Assembly (NCBI GenBank): GCA_046160485.1
Contig: JBJXGV010000072.1
Location: 62,001 to 126,000 of the forward strand
DNA: 64,000 bases
DNA from: JBJXGV01 sp046160485
Lineage (GTDB): Bacteria; Orphanbacterota; Orphanbacteria; JBJXGV01
Reading direction: 5' to 3'
The position numbers were made by a program, and so were the translations under genes. A model generated the notes under the pieces. That model saw only the letters and a program-made list of their open reading frames with translations, was not told the origin of the DNA and did not search any database. Of the stretch, positions 43,091-52,203 are shown piece after piece; within the stretch, counting starts at the first letter, position 1; each line of letters begins with the position of its first letter.

Positions 43091-43129
43091 AACGAAACGG
43101 GCGGCTTGCGAGAGCCGCCCGAATTCGTT
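43091..43129. terminator. Terminator copy of the duplicated unit
   Basis: Stem AACGAA...GGGCGGCTT and GAGCCGCCC...TTCGTT. Compared with unit 1, one C-G pair has become a G-T pair and the outer stem has changed on both sides while still pairing, so the fold is kept. Confidence 0.7.
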
Positions 43130-43149
43130 TCTAGCGTAGCGCCGGCGAG

Positions 43150-44331
43150 TTAGCGGTAGAGCCCCTTGATGTGGCCCCAGCTCTGCGGCTCGGTCGGGTT
43201 GACGCAGATGATGTCTTCGCACTTCTTCGCTTCGTACCAGACTCCGCCGCGCGCGCTGCAATCCGTTTCGCTTATCTCTTCGACGCATTCGTAGGTCGGC
43301 GTGCAGCAGGCGCCGAGACGCGGCGGCGTGCACGTCGTCGTGTCGCACTTCGTCCCGCCTCCCTGAGGCGTCCCGCCCTCGTTGGTGCAATCCTCGGGCG
43401 GAACATCCTTGCAATCGCCGTCGGGGTAGCAGCACGCAACGGGATCGCCGCAGTGGCCTGGGCCGATGATGCCGTTGTTGAAGTCGTCGAGCACTTCGGT
43501 GAACGCGCTCGTGGTGGCCGGGGCGAGATAGCCGCTGCCGACCGGCGGAACGACGAGAGCGCCGATCAACGCGTCAGCAGCGACGACGGTCGGGGCGACG
43601 TCGGTCGGGTCGGCACCCATGGCGAGATTGAGCTTCGTCGCGATCAGTTGGCGCGACATAGAAACGAGGCCGTTCCCTTGGACGGACTGCCGAAGAATCG
43701 ACATCAACTGCGCAGCCGTGTAACTGACCGAGCCGAGCGTCAAGCTCGAAACCGGCCACTCTTCCGGCTTGTTCTTCCAGTAGCCCTGCGTAAAGGTGCA
43801 GTTCGCATCCGCACCATTGGTGGTCGCGGAACTGTTCGTCGAGTAGCCGCTCTGGTCCCACCCCGTCGCCGCATTCGCGTAAACGCAGTAGACGTAGTCC
43901 GTGCCGTACTCGTGCTCGTCGAACGAGTAGGAGACGAGTCCCGTCTCGTCCGCAATGTCGCCAGGTTGAATCGTAATCGACTCGTTCGGACCGAGAAGGA
44001 ACGTGCCGGGCTCGCCGGGGAAGTTGTTGAGCGTGGGCTGGCCGACGAACCAGGCGTCGCCCTGCGCCGGATTGCCGTACTCGTACCACTGCCCGCCATT
44101 GGCCTCGAAGTCGGCGCGCTTCATCCACCAGAGGGTAAAGCCCCCGGGCGTGCCTGTTGCGCCGGCTGTGACGACGAGGTCGACGCGGCCGTAGCCAGAC
44201 TCGACATATGTGAGTGTCGGTGCGTCGAGCTCTGCGGCGACGGCGACGGAACACGCGGCCATGACGAGGATCGCTGCCGTGAGCGCGGCAGCCCGCGTGC
44301 GACGAACGAAAATGGAAGCCAAAGAGTCCAT
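43150..44331 (-). CDS. Secreted GYWKN-motif protein with C-terminal Cys-rich repeats, copy B
   Basis: A 393-residue paralogue of copy A with the same order: signal peptide, beta-rich domain, CTFTQGYWKNKPEEWPV domain and two Cys-rich repeats (ACCYPDGDC...CDTTTC and GACCTPTYEC...CEDIIC). The central GYWKN region is almost unchanged between copies, while the Cys-rich repeats differ most, in the residues between the cysteines. Both copies keep every Cys, so both seem functional. The gene lies downstream of PTS IIA on the same strand. Confidence 0.8.
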   Translation of the reverse strand: MDSLASIFVRRTRAAALTAAILVMAACSVAVAAELDAPTLTYVESGYGRVDLVVTAGATGTPGGFTLWWMKRADFEANGGQWYEYGNPAQGDAWFVGQPTLNNFPGEPGTFLLGPNESITIQPGDIADETGLVSYSFDEHEYGTDYVYCVYANAATGWDQSGYSTNSSATTNGADANCTFTQGYWKNKPEEWPVSSLTLGSVSYTAAQLMSILRQSVQGNGLVSMSRQLIATKLNLAMGADPTDVAPTVVAADALIGALVVPPVGSGYLAPATTSAFTEVLDDFNNGIIGPGHCGDPVACCYPDGDCKDVPPEDCTNEGGTPQGGGTKCDTTTCTPPRLGACCTPTYECVEEISETDCSARGGVWYEAKKCEDIICVNPTEPQSWGHIKGLYR

Positions 44332-44605
44332 AGTGACTTACCTCCCAGGGTGAATCAGATGTGAATCATCGCTGAGACCCGTCACGAGCCCATGCGAACA
44401 GAGAGGTTCCTGCGCAGAGGCCGTTCGGGTCGCTTTTGAGCATTTCGGGGCGTTACAAACGCACGCGTAGGATATCGGATCGTCTGCGTGTTTGCAATGA
44501 CTTAGTTTCTGGAAGCCATGGCTCGTTGCGGTATTACGGAGCCGCGACCGAACCGGCGGACGGTCGCGGCGCGGCGCGGCGCGGCACGCCGATCCGTAAG
44601 GCGCG

Positions 44606-45061
44606 CTAGACCGGGTTGCGCTCCTCGAGGAGCGCGAGAAACTCGTCGGCCGTGGCGAGGGTTTCGAGACGCGCGAGCACGCCGGTGCGCTTGCAGAGCT
44701 GGGCGACCTGCGCGAGCGTGGTGAGGTACGCGCCGCCCGCATCGCCATGCGGCGCCACGATCAGGAAGAAGTGGCGTGCCGGGAGTCCGTCGATCGCGGC
44801 AAACTCGATGCCGGAATTCTTGCGGCCGTACGCGATGTGGAGGCGGTCGACGTCGTTCGTGCGGCAATGGGGAATCGCGACGCGTTCGCCGATGCCCGTC
44901 GAGCCGATCGATTCGCGATCGACGATCGCGGCGAGTATTCGCGAGGCGGCGGGCTCGCCGAGCGCGAGGAGCGCGACGAGTTCGCCGAGCACGTCGTCCC
45001 GATTCTCTGATTTCAGTTCGAGCGCGATGCGGCTGCGGTCGAACGATTCCCGAATACGCAT
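44606..45061 (-). CDS. PTS fructose/nitrogen-type EIIA protein
   Basis: A 151-residue EIIA domain of the fructose/PtsN family. The phosphorylated His lies in RVAIPHCRT (residue ~65); DVLGELVALLALG and FFLIVAPHGDAG are typical. With no IIB or IIC gene nearby it is likely a regulatory EIIA of the PtsN or single-domain kind. It follows recG by 79 bp on the same strand and may be co-transcribed. Its 3' half was copied to 42766-43012. Confidence 0.88.
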   Translation of the reverse strand: MRIRESFDRSRIALELKSENRDDVLGELVALLALGEPAASRILAAIVDRESIGSTGIGERVAIPHCRTNDVDRLHIAYGRKNSGIEFAAIDGLPARHFFLIVAPHGDAGGAYLTTLAQVAQLCKRTGVLARLETLATADEFLALLEERNPV

Positions 45062-45140
45062 CGCGCGAAAATATCACAGTGCGGGGCGCGGAATCGAGCG
45101 GACTCTCGCGAGCGGCGGGCCGTGCATGCGTCGCGGCGCC

Positions 45141-47339
45141 TCATGCGACGTCGTGGTAGCTCGGACGCGGCGCGGCGCCGTCGTCGCGGTAGCGGGCGCC
45201 CCACCAGTCGCGCAGCGCCGCGAGCGTCGCCGCGGCGCGCGGCTCGCCAGCAGCCTCGCCCGTGCGCAGCGACTTCATGACGTCGCGCGCGCGCTCGAGC
45301 AGCGCCTCGTCGCGCGCAAGATCAGCGATCTCGAGATCGAGAAACCCGCTTTGGCGGACGCCGGAGAACTCGCCGGGGCCGCGCAGGGCGAGGTCGCGGT
45401 CGGCGATCTCGAATCCGTCGGTCGTCGCCAGCATCGCCGCGAGGCGCCCTTCGGCCTTCGCGGTGAGCGGGCCGTGCGCGAAAAGAAGACACGACGATGC
45501 CTCGGCGCCGCGGCCGACGCGACCGCGCAATTGGTGAAGCGCCGCGAGCCCGAAGCGTTCGGCGTGCTCGATGCCGATCGCGACAGCGCGAGGATTGTCG
45601 ATGCCGACCTCCACGACGCTCGTGCCGAGGAGGAGCCGCACGTCGCCCGCGGCGAAAGCGTCCATCGCGCGCGCGCGTTCCGCTTCCGGCATCGCGCCGT
45701 GCACAAGCGCCATCGGGATCCCGCGCATGTACGGATCGCGCAGCTTCTCGTACGCGCGCGTCACGCTGACGATCTCGCGGTCGTCCCCCTCCTCGATGAG
45801 CGGAAACACGAGGTACGCTTGCTTGCCGTCGCGCAGAAGTTCGCGCAGTCGTTCGTAGCCGTTGCGGCGTTCGCGGTCGCGAAACGCGAGCGTCTCGATC
45901 GGAATGCGCCCAGGCGGGCGGTCGCGAATCACCGTCGTTTGGAGATCGCCATAGAGCGCCATTGCGAGCGTGCGCGGGATCGGCGTCGCGGAGACGACGA
46001 GAAGGTTCGGCTCCGCGGGCTCGTGCGCCCCGCGCGACTTCTCGCGCAGACGCGCGCGCTGCGCGACGCCGAAACGCTGCTGCTCGTCGATGACGCCCAG
46101 ACCAAGCCGGCGGAAGCGCACCTCCTTCACGAGGAGCGCGTGCGTTCCGACGACGAGGTCGAGACCGCCGGATGCGAGCGCGGCGCGAATCGCGGCGCGC
46201 TCCGGCGCGGGCGTCGTACCGAGAAGGAGTGCGACGCGGACGCCGAGCGGAGCAAGCTCGCGCGAGAGAAGCGTGGCATGTTGGCGCGCGAGCAATTCCG
46301 TCGGCGCCAGAAGCGCGCCCTGCGCGCCCGCCTCGACCGCGCGCAGGAGCGCGGCGACGAACACGGCCGTCTTCCCGCAGCCGACATCGCCCATGAGGAG
46401 GCGATTCATCGAACGCGGCGCGGCGAGGTCGGAGAGCAAATCGTCGAGCGCGGAGCGCTGCCCCGCCGTAAGCGCGAACGGAAGCGCCGCGAGATAGCGC
46501 TCGACGAGCCCGCCGGCGTGCGCGGGATCGCGCGGCTTCGAGTACGACGACGACTCGGGTGCGCACGCCACCGGCCGCGTCGTCTCGCCGAAGCGCTCCT
46601 GCAAGAGAAGCAGCTCGTCGAACGCGATGCGGCGGCGCGCGAGTTCGGCCTCCTCGATGGAGAGGGGAAAGTGGAGCGCACGAAGCGCATTTTCGAGCGT
46701 CATGACGCTAGGCGGAAGAAGCGACGCGTCGAGCGGATCGCGCAGCCCCGCGCGGCCGAGACGTTCGAGTGCGCGCTCGAGGAGGCGCCCGATCATGCGC
46801 TCGCTCACGCCGACGCTCGTGCGGTGCGACGCGCGCGGCGGCAGAACGCCATCCTCTTCCGGAATCGGCGCCTCGGAAATCTCGAAATCCGGATGCGCGA
46901 GTTGCAGGGCGTCGCCCCGTTTCGTGACGCGCCCGGCGGCGCGCATCCACGCGCCTTTCGCGAGCGACTCCGCCAGCCACGCGACGCCGAACCAAACGCA
47001 CGCGACCCGGCCCGAGGCGTCCTCGATCGTCGCCTCGGCGGCGCGGCGGCCGCGGCGCCAACCAAGCCGGCGCGTCGCGACGATGCGCCCCACCACATGC
47101 ACGCGTTCCCCGACGGAGATTTCCGCGATCGCGCGGCGCATCCCCCACTCTTGGTAGGCGCGCGGCGCGTGGAGAACGAGATCGCGAGCGGTCACGAGCC
47201 CGAGCCGCGCGAGTTTCTCCGCGCGCGACGGACCGATGCCCGGTTCGCCCTCGAGCGCGCCATCGAGCACCGTGCGCACGTCGGTCGCCGCATCCGCGCG
47301 CGAGTCGGCGTCGCGCGCGCTCACGGTGTCCACGTCCAT
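45141..47339 (-). CDS. recG: ATP-dependent DNA helicase RecG
   Basis: RecG remodels stalled replication forks and branches Holliday structures. The 732-residue protein has the N-terminal wedge/OB region (GERVHVVGRIVATRRLG), motif I LMGDVGCGKTAVF, motif II DEQQRFGV, motif III VSATPIPRTLAMALYGD and motif VI QLRGRVGRG, and the C-terminal FLDLEIADLARDEALL. In motif II the family's common DEQH is DEQQ here. ATG overlaps the upstream Wzi-like gene by 19 bp. Confidence 0.95.
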   Translation of the reverse strand: MDVDTVSARDADSRADAATDVRTVLDGALEGEPGIGPSRAEKLARLGLVTARDLVLHAPRAYQEWGMRRAIAEISVGERVHVVGRIVATRRLGWRRGRRAAEATIEDASGRVACVWFGVAWLAESLAKGAWMRAAGRVTKRGDALQLAHPDFEISEAPIPEEDGVLPPRASHRTSVGVSERMIGRLLERALERLGRAGLRDPLDASLLPPSVMTLENALRALHFPLSIEEAELARRRIAFDELLLLQERFGETTRPVACAPESSSYSKPRDPAHAGGLVERYLAALPFALTAGQRSALDDLLSDLAAPRSMNRLLMGDVGCGKTAVFVAALLRAVEAGAQGALLAPTELLARQHATLLSRELAPLGVRVALLLGTTPAPERAAIRAALASGGLDLVVGTHALLVKEVRFRRLGLGVIDEQQRFGVAQRARLREKSRGAHEPAEPNLLVVSATPIPRTLAMALYGDLQTTVIRDRPPGRIPIETLAFRDRERRNGYERLRELLRDGKQAYLVFPLIEEGDDREIVSVTRAYEKLRDPYMRGIPMALVHGAMPEAERARAMDAFAAGDVRLLLGTSVVEVGIDNPRAVAIGIEHAERFGLAALHQLRGRVGRGAEASSCLLFAHGPLTAKAEGRLAAMLATTDGFEIADRDLALRGPGEFSGVRQSGFLDLEIADLARDEALLERARDVMKSLRTGEAAGEPRAAATLAALRDWWGARYRDDGAAPRPSYHDVA

Positions 47340-48658
47340 CGCAGGGAGACGCGCCGCCGCTCGATCGCACCGAGCCGCGCGGTCGGCCAATCGTTCCCCC
47401 AGCGCAAGAGAATGTCGGCAGCGAGAGCGGCGCGGCCGCGCGTCCACAAGTTCTCCGCGCTCGCGGCGACGCTCCACTCGGTCGCCGGCTGCTCGCGCTC
47501 GGTGAAGAGCGCCCCGCGGCGATCGGCGAGCGCGCGCAGCCGCCGTCCGCGCGGCAACGGCGCCGCGAGCGCAAGCGTCGCGTCGTTCGCGTCCGAGCCC
47601 ATGTGATGCCCGAGAATCACGCCGCGATACCGGTAGCCGGTGCGATAGATCGAATGCTCGTACCACGGCGCGGTGTCCTTTCGGTTCACCGCGAGTTCTG
47701 CGTGAACCTCCCACTCGCCGCGCCACACGGTCAGTCCCGTCGCGATCCCGGGGTTCTGCGGAATCCAATCATCGAGGTTGTCGTCGCCGGCGTACTCGTA
47801 GAACGCTCGGACGCCGCCGTCGTCGATGCGCGCGCCGTCGATCCACCGCGCGAGGAACAGATCGGGCCGCACGACGAACGCGATCGCGGCGAGTTGGTCG
47901 GAAAGGTTTTCGTCGGGATCGGTCGAGTTTTCGCTGCCGCGCGCGAAGAGCAGATCCGCGAGGCTCTCCCACGACACGCGGAAGCCGCGGCCCTCGCCGC
48001 CGAACATCATCGTGCGGTGCAAATCGATCTGGAGCCAGTCGCTCCACTCGCTCACGACGTAGAGCACGCCGAGGTTCGGATTCGGATAGTCGCGGTCGCG
48101 CTCGCGCAGCCACGCGACCGCCGCGCCGCCGCGAACGCCGCGGAGCGCGCGCAAAAGCGGCAGCGTGTTCGCGGTCGAGCCGCCGCCGTGCGCATGGACC
48201 AGATCGAGAGGATGCGCGTTGTTGGAGAGAAGAAGCGAACCGTATCGCGCCGGGCCGAGCCAGAGCCGCGTGCGGCCGAGATCGAGGTGCGCGCCGCCGG
48301 CCTGAAGCGTGAGGAGCGCTTCGAGCCACGTCGCGCGCGCGTCGCCCCCTGCGAGCGAGAGGCGCGGCCGCAGCGCGAACCCCGCGTGCGAGCCCGCGCG
48401 CGCGGCGGCGCCCGCCTCGATCGTCGCGGCGAGCCCTTGGCGCGCGGGATCGCCGTCGTGATTGCGCCAGAGCGCCGAGCGTCCGCCCTCGATGTCGGAA
48501 GCGTGAATCGCAGCCTCGGCGGAGTCGGCGCGCACCGTGATGCCCGCGCGCGCGGGCGCATCGCACGCGAAGAACGCCGCGCAGATTGCCGCGACGCGAA
48601 GCAGCGCCTCACGAGGCGACAACGCACGCATCAGCAGTCTCGAGAAAACTCGCGCCAT
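47321..48658 (-). CDS. Wzi-like capsule assembly outer membrane beta-barrel
   Basis: A 445-residue protein with a signal peptide (residues ~17-38). Alternating hydrophobic strands occur throughout (TWLEALLTLQAGGAHLDLGR, GWYEHSIYRTGYRYRGVILGH-type segments), and it ends in an aromatic strand (RRVSLRWTWTP) as outer membrane barrels do. The block YRYRGVILGHHMGSDANDATL matches the Wzi family, which holds capsule polysaccharide at the surface. The real ligand here is unknown. Confidence 0.75.
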   Translation of the reverse strand: MARVFSRLLMRALSPREALLRVAAICAAFFACDAPARAGITVRADSAEAAIHASDIEGGRSALWRNHDGDPARQGLAATIEAGAAARAGSHAGFALRPRLSLAGGDARATWLEALLTLQAGGAHLDLGRTRLWLGPARYGSLLLSNNAHPLDLVHAHGGGSTANTLPLLRALRGVRGGAAVAWLRERDRDYPNPNLGVLYVVSEWSDWLQIDLHRTMMFGGEGRGFRVSWESLADLLFARGSENSTDPDENLSDQLAAIAFVVRPDLFLARWIDGARIDDGGVRAFYEYAGDDNLDDWIPQNPGIATGLTVWRGEWEVHAELAVNRKDTAPWYEHSIYRTGYRYRGVILGHHMGSDANDATLALAAPLPRGRRLRALADRRGALFTEREQPATEWSVAASAENLWTRGRAALAADILLRWGNDWPTARLGAIERRRVSLRWTWTP

Positions 48659-48703
48659 GGTGTTCGAGGGTGCGGCGCGAACGGTGCGCCGCGCGCGTAA
48701 TCG

Positions 48704-50314
48704 TTACGGTGCGGGACGGTTCGCGGCGGACAGTTCATCGCTGCCGATGATGTAGATCTCTCCGGCGTCCGCGCGTTCGTCGCGAGGGCCGTCCGCGAAA
48801 GGCGCGCCGACGACGAGGCGCTCGTGATCGCGAGGGGCCCCCGCCAGCCGCGCGAGCGAATACCCCGCTTGATCCTTCGCGCCGCCGCCTTCGATCACCT
48901 TGTCGGCCGTCGCGTCGATCACGAGCCGCTGTCCGGGATTCGCGAAGAGATCCGGGCGGCCGAGCAGAAGGAAGACGCGCCCCGCGCGTTCGCGCGACGG
49001 GCTTCCCGCGCTCGCGAGGTTCGCGGCGATCGCCAGGTCGCTCGCGTTCGAACGCCCCCATTGCAGCGCGAGCAGGTTGCGTCCGATGTGTTCGTCTTCG
49101 AACTTTCCGGTGAGCGTGAGGTCGGCCTCGCGCGAGAGATCGTAGCGCCGCTTCCACGCGGACCGCTCGCGTCCGCGCACGATGTAGACCATCCCGCAGC
49201 GCGCGCGCGACGCCTGCTCGTCGTCGGCGAGGTCGGCGCCGATCGCGATCTCCGCGCGCCCATCGTCGTCGAAGTCTCCCGCGGCAACGCCGACCCCCGA
49301 GTTTTCATAGGGGCGTCCGCCGTAGAACACGCAGTCCGCGTGGCGCGCCAGATCGGTCTTCTTCGACAACTCCTCGCGCGTGTCGCCGAACACGATGTAT
49401 GTGTCCCCCGAGTTCGTCTTCGCGTTTTCGCCGCCGTCCGCGAAGTTCGCGGAGAGAATCAAATCGAGGCGCTCGTCGCCGTCGACGTCGGCGGTCGCGA
49501 TGCAGCGGCCGAGTCCGTCGTTCGGATCGACGCCGTCGATCCGCCAATCGGGAAAATCGATGAGATCGTAGTGCGCGGATTGATCCTTCCACGGGCGTCC
49601 CCAGAAACAGTAGATCTCGCCCGAATCGCGGCGGCGGTTTTTGCTCGCGTCGCCATCGACCGCCGCGACGAGAAGATCGTCGAAGCCGTCGCCGTCGAGA
49701 TCGGCGAAGTGAAGCGTTTGTCCGAGGCGATCGCCTTCGTCTTGACCGAGAAGAATCAGGTCGGCCGCCTTTTCGAGGTCGAGGATTTCGCGCGCGGACT
49801 CGGCGGGCGCGCCGCCGTAGACGATCGTCACGCTGCCGCCCTGACGCGAAAGCGTGTCGCCGGGAAGTCCCGCGAAGCGTGCGCCGATCGCGATGTCGGC
49901 GATGCCATCCGCGTCCCAATCGCCGGTGGCGACCGACGTGCCGACGCGTTCTGTCTTGCGCGCGCCATAGAGGATCGCGGCGGTGCCGAGGCCGGGTGTA
50001 TTCGGTTTGTGAGAAACCGCGCGGCCGAAGAAGAGGTAGACCTCGCCTGCGTTGCGGCGATCGTCGTTGTAGGAATCCGCAAGCCACGCGCCGACCGCGA
50101 GATCGTCGGCCCCGTCGCCGTTCCAATCGCCCGACGCGAGCGAAACGCCGAACTCGTCGCGATCGCCCTCGCCGAAGAGGCGCTGATCCCAGTGTGTCTG
50201 CAGATCGATCGTCGCAGTCGGTTGCGCGGCGAGTTGCGCGCGCGTCGACACGAACGGCGGGAGCGCAACGAGCGCGAGTGCGAATGCGAGAAGAATGACG
50301 GCGCGCGATGACAT
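48704..50314 (-). CDS. Secreted FG-GAP / integrin-alpha-like repeat protein
   Basis: A 536-residue protein with a signal peptide (residues ~5-25) and seven FG-GAP-type repeats that make a beta propeller. Calcium-site sequences such as DWNGDGADDLAVGA, DWDADGIADIAIGA, DLDGDGFDDLLVAA and DFDDDGRAEIAIGA recur about every 60-70 residues. Such propellers bind partners or carbohydrates outside the cell. Two ATGs (50326 and 50314) are possible; the nearer one to the hydrophobic core is used. Confidence 0.85.
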   Translation of the reverse strand: MSSRAVILLAFALALVALPPFVSTRAQLAAQPTATIDLQTHWDQRLFGEGDRDEFGVSLASGDWNGDGADDLAVGAWLADSYNDDRRNAGEVYLFFGRAVSHKPNTPGLGTAAILYGARKTERVGTSVATGDWDADGIADIAIGARFAGLPGDTLSRQGGSVTIVYGGAPAESAREILDLEKAADLILLGQDEGDRLGQTLHFADLDGDGFDDLLVAAVDGDASKNRRRDSGEIYCFWGRPWKDQSAHYDLIDFPDWRIDGVDPNDGLGRCIATADVDGDERLDLILSANFADGGENAKTNSGDTYIVFGDTREELSKKTDLARHADCVFYGGRPYENSGVGVAAGDFDDDGRAEIAIGADLADDEQASRARCGMVYIVRGRERSAWKRRYDLSREADLTLTGKFEDEHIGRNLLALQWGRSNASDLAIAANLASAGSPSRERAGRVFLLLGRPDLFANPGQRLVIDATADKVIEGGGAKDQAGYSLARLAGAPRDHERLVVGAPFADGPRDERADAGEIYIIGSDELSAANRPAP

Positions 50315-50357
50315 CGGCCACAACATAACACGGTGACCGCGACGCGGCGGGCGGATT

Positions 50358-51185
50358 TCAGCCGAGCCAATCGCCGCGGTAGACCTCGCGCGCGGGGCCC
50401 TCGGTCCAGACGCCGCTCTCGTCCCAGCCGGCGTCGAACGTGCCGCCTTCCATCTCGATGCGCGCGCACCGCTCGGCACGGCCCGTCAGCACCGCGGCGG
50501 CGAGCGCGGCCGCGGCGCCCGTGCCCGACGACGCTGTCGGTCCGACGCCGCGCTCCCAGACGAGCACGAGCAGGTGGTCGCGCGCGACGACGCGTACGAA
50601 CTCGACGTTCGTGCGAGCGGGAAAAAGCGCGTGCGATTCGATGAGCGGCCCGTAGCGCGCCGCGGCGACGGGGCCGTCAACGAAGAGGACCGCGTGCGGA
50701 TTTCCGAGGGAAAGCGCCGTGACGGGAATCGGAACGCCGTCGAGCCGCGATTCGATGAAGCGCTCGCCCGGCGCGCGCATCGGGATCTCGTCGGGACGCA
50801 GTCGAGGCTCGCCGAGCGGAATGCGGATCCCGCCGCGCGCGTCGCGCGGCACGTTCACGCTCACGACGCCTGACCGCGTCGAGATCGTGAGGCTCCGGAA
50901 AGCATCGCCGGACGGCGCCGCAGCAGGCCGAGCGTCGGCGAGCCAACGCGCGGCGCACCGCACACCGTTCCCGGAAATCTCAGCCTCGCTGCCGTCCGCG
51001 TTCCAGATCTCGACGCGCGCATCGGCGGCGCCTTCACCGGGAAGCGCGAGCAGCACGCCGTCGGCGCCCGCGCCGCGCTTGCGATCGCAGAGCGAGCGCA
51101 CAAGCGCGGCGCACTCGGACGGCCGCTCGGCGCACTCGAGAAGAATGAAATCGTTGCCGAGCGCCTCCAGCTTGACGAAACGCAT
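50358..51185 (-). CDS. dapF: Diaminopimelate epimerase with substituted second catalytic cysteine
   Basis: DapF interconverts LL- and meso-diaminopimelate for lysine and peptidoglycan. The 275-residue protein has KLEALGNDFILLE, the first catalytic Cys in EISGNGVRCAARW, and LSLGNPHAVLFV. The second active-site block, ACGTG in well-studied DapF, reads ERGVGPTASSGTGAAA, so Cys is Ser. This may lower or change activity, or mark a known variant lineage. It follows the SIMPL gene by 6 bp. Confidence 0.88.
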   Translation of the reverse strand: MRFVKLEALGNDFILLECAERPSECAALVRSLCDRKRGAGADGVLLALPGEGAADARVEIWNADGSEAEISGNGVRCAARWLADARPAAAPSGDAFRSLTISTRSGVVSVNVPRDARGGIRIPLGEPRLRPDEIPMRAPGERFIESRLDGVPIPVTALSLGNPHAVLFVDGPVAAARYGPLIESHALFPARTNVEFVRVVARDHLLVLVWERGVGPTASSGTGAAAALAAAVLTGRAERCARIEMEGGTFDAGWDESGVWTEGPAREVYRGDWLG

Positions 51186-51191
51186 CGCGCG

Positions 51192-51935
51192 CTACTTGAT
51201 CGTGAAGGCCGCGCGCACGGTCGCCACGACTTCCTTCTCGATCGTCGACGTGTCGTACGCCCCGTAGTCGGAGATTTCCATGGAGCTCGGCTGAAGCACC
51301 TGCGTCACGCCGACGCTCGCGGACTTGAGGCTCCCGAGCTTCCCGCCGCTCGACTGCGCGATCGTGCCCGCGCGGTTGCGCGCATCCTCGATCGCACCCG
51401 CAAGCATCTGCACGCGCAATTCCGGCAGCTTCGAATAGGAGTACTCGACGCTCTGCGACGCGAAGAAGACGCCCTCCGCGAGAAGTGCGCCCGAGTCCTT
51501 CGCGATCTGCGTCACGCCGAGAACATCGGTCGAGAGAAGCTGCACCGTTTGGCGCAGCGTGTATTCCGTCGGCCCGCCTTCCGGCCCGCCCCAGACTTGC
51601 TCTACGTTGAGCGGCGAAACCGTCAGGCTCGATTCGGCGATGCCATGCCGCTGGAAGAACGCCACCACCGCCGCGTAGTCGGCCTTCATCTCCGCGTTCG
51701 CTCCCGCGAGGCCGGCCATCGTCGTACGGCGCGAGAAACCGCTCGTCCACTTGACCGTGTCCGACGTGATGCGCTGCCGCACCGATCCCGTCACCGAGAG
51801 CGAATTGTCGAGCGCCTTCGCGCGATAGAACATGAGCGACCAGATCGCGGCGCTCGCGATGAGGCAGACGCCGAGAACGAGCGCCGCGACGGACGCGGAG
51901 CCGCGGTTCGATGATGCGGACGAGATTGTGTTCAC
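51192..51935 (-). CDS. SIMPL (DUF541) domain protein, YggE-like
   Basis: A 247-residue protein with an N-terminal membrane anchor or signal (SVAALVLGVCLIASAAIW) and a SIMPL domain (ALDNSLSVTGSVRQRITSDTVKW, LRQTVQLLSTDVLGVTQIAK, ARNRAGTIAQSSGGKLGSLKS). Members are periplasmic and linked to oxidative stress or surface assembly without a known reaction. The start is GTG with AGGAGG 6 nt upstream. It heads a minus-strand run that continues into dapF. Confidence 0.87.
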   Translation of the reverse strand: MNTISSASSNRGSASVAALVLGVCLIASAAIWSLMFYRAKALDNSLSVTGSVRQRITSDTVKWTSGFSRRTTMAGLAGANAEMKADYAAVVAFFQRHGIAESSLTVSPLNVEQVWGGPEGGPTEYTLRQTVQLLSTDVLGVTQIAKDSGALLAEGVFFASQSVEYSYSKLPELRVQMLAGAIEDARNRAGTIAQSSGGKLGSLKSASVGVTQVLQPSSMEISDYGAYDTSTIEKEVVATVRAAFTIK

Positions 51936-52203
51936 GGAAATCCTCCTGGGCGCGCAACCATGGCCGTCGCGGAGCGGTGCGTCGATCGGCGATTCGTGCG
52001 GGGTGAGCGCAGTATAGGAGGCGCGCTCGGAGGCTGTCATCGGCGAACTTGTGCGGTGGCGCGCGGTGGGCGCGCCGTGCGCGGAACGGCGCGGTATGCG
52101 CCCGATCAAACGACGTGCGGCGCGGCGCGCGCTGAACTACCCTGCACGCGACACGAAGCGGCCCGACGCGGCACACGCGCCCGCACTCACACAAGGAGAC
52201 GCG

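Larger units (their letters stand above)
43008..44812. repeat. Tandem duplication, unit 2 (~1.8 kb)
   Basis: Begins with the FAD tail, continues with the terminator copy and GYWKN protein B, and ends inside the intact PTS IIA gene. It is collinear with unit 1 and diverged by many substitutions. Confidence 0.85.
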
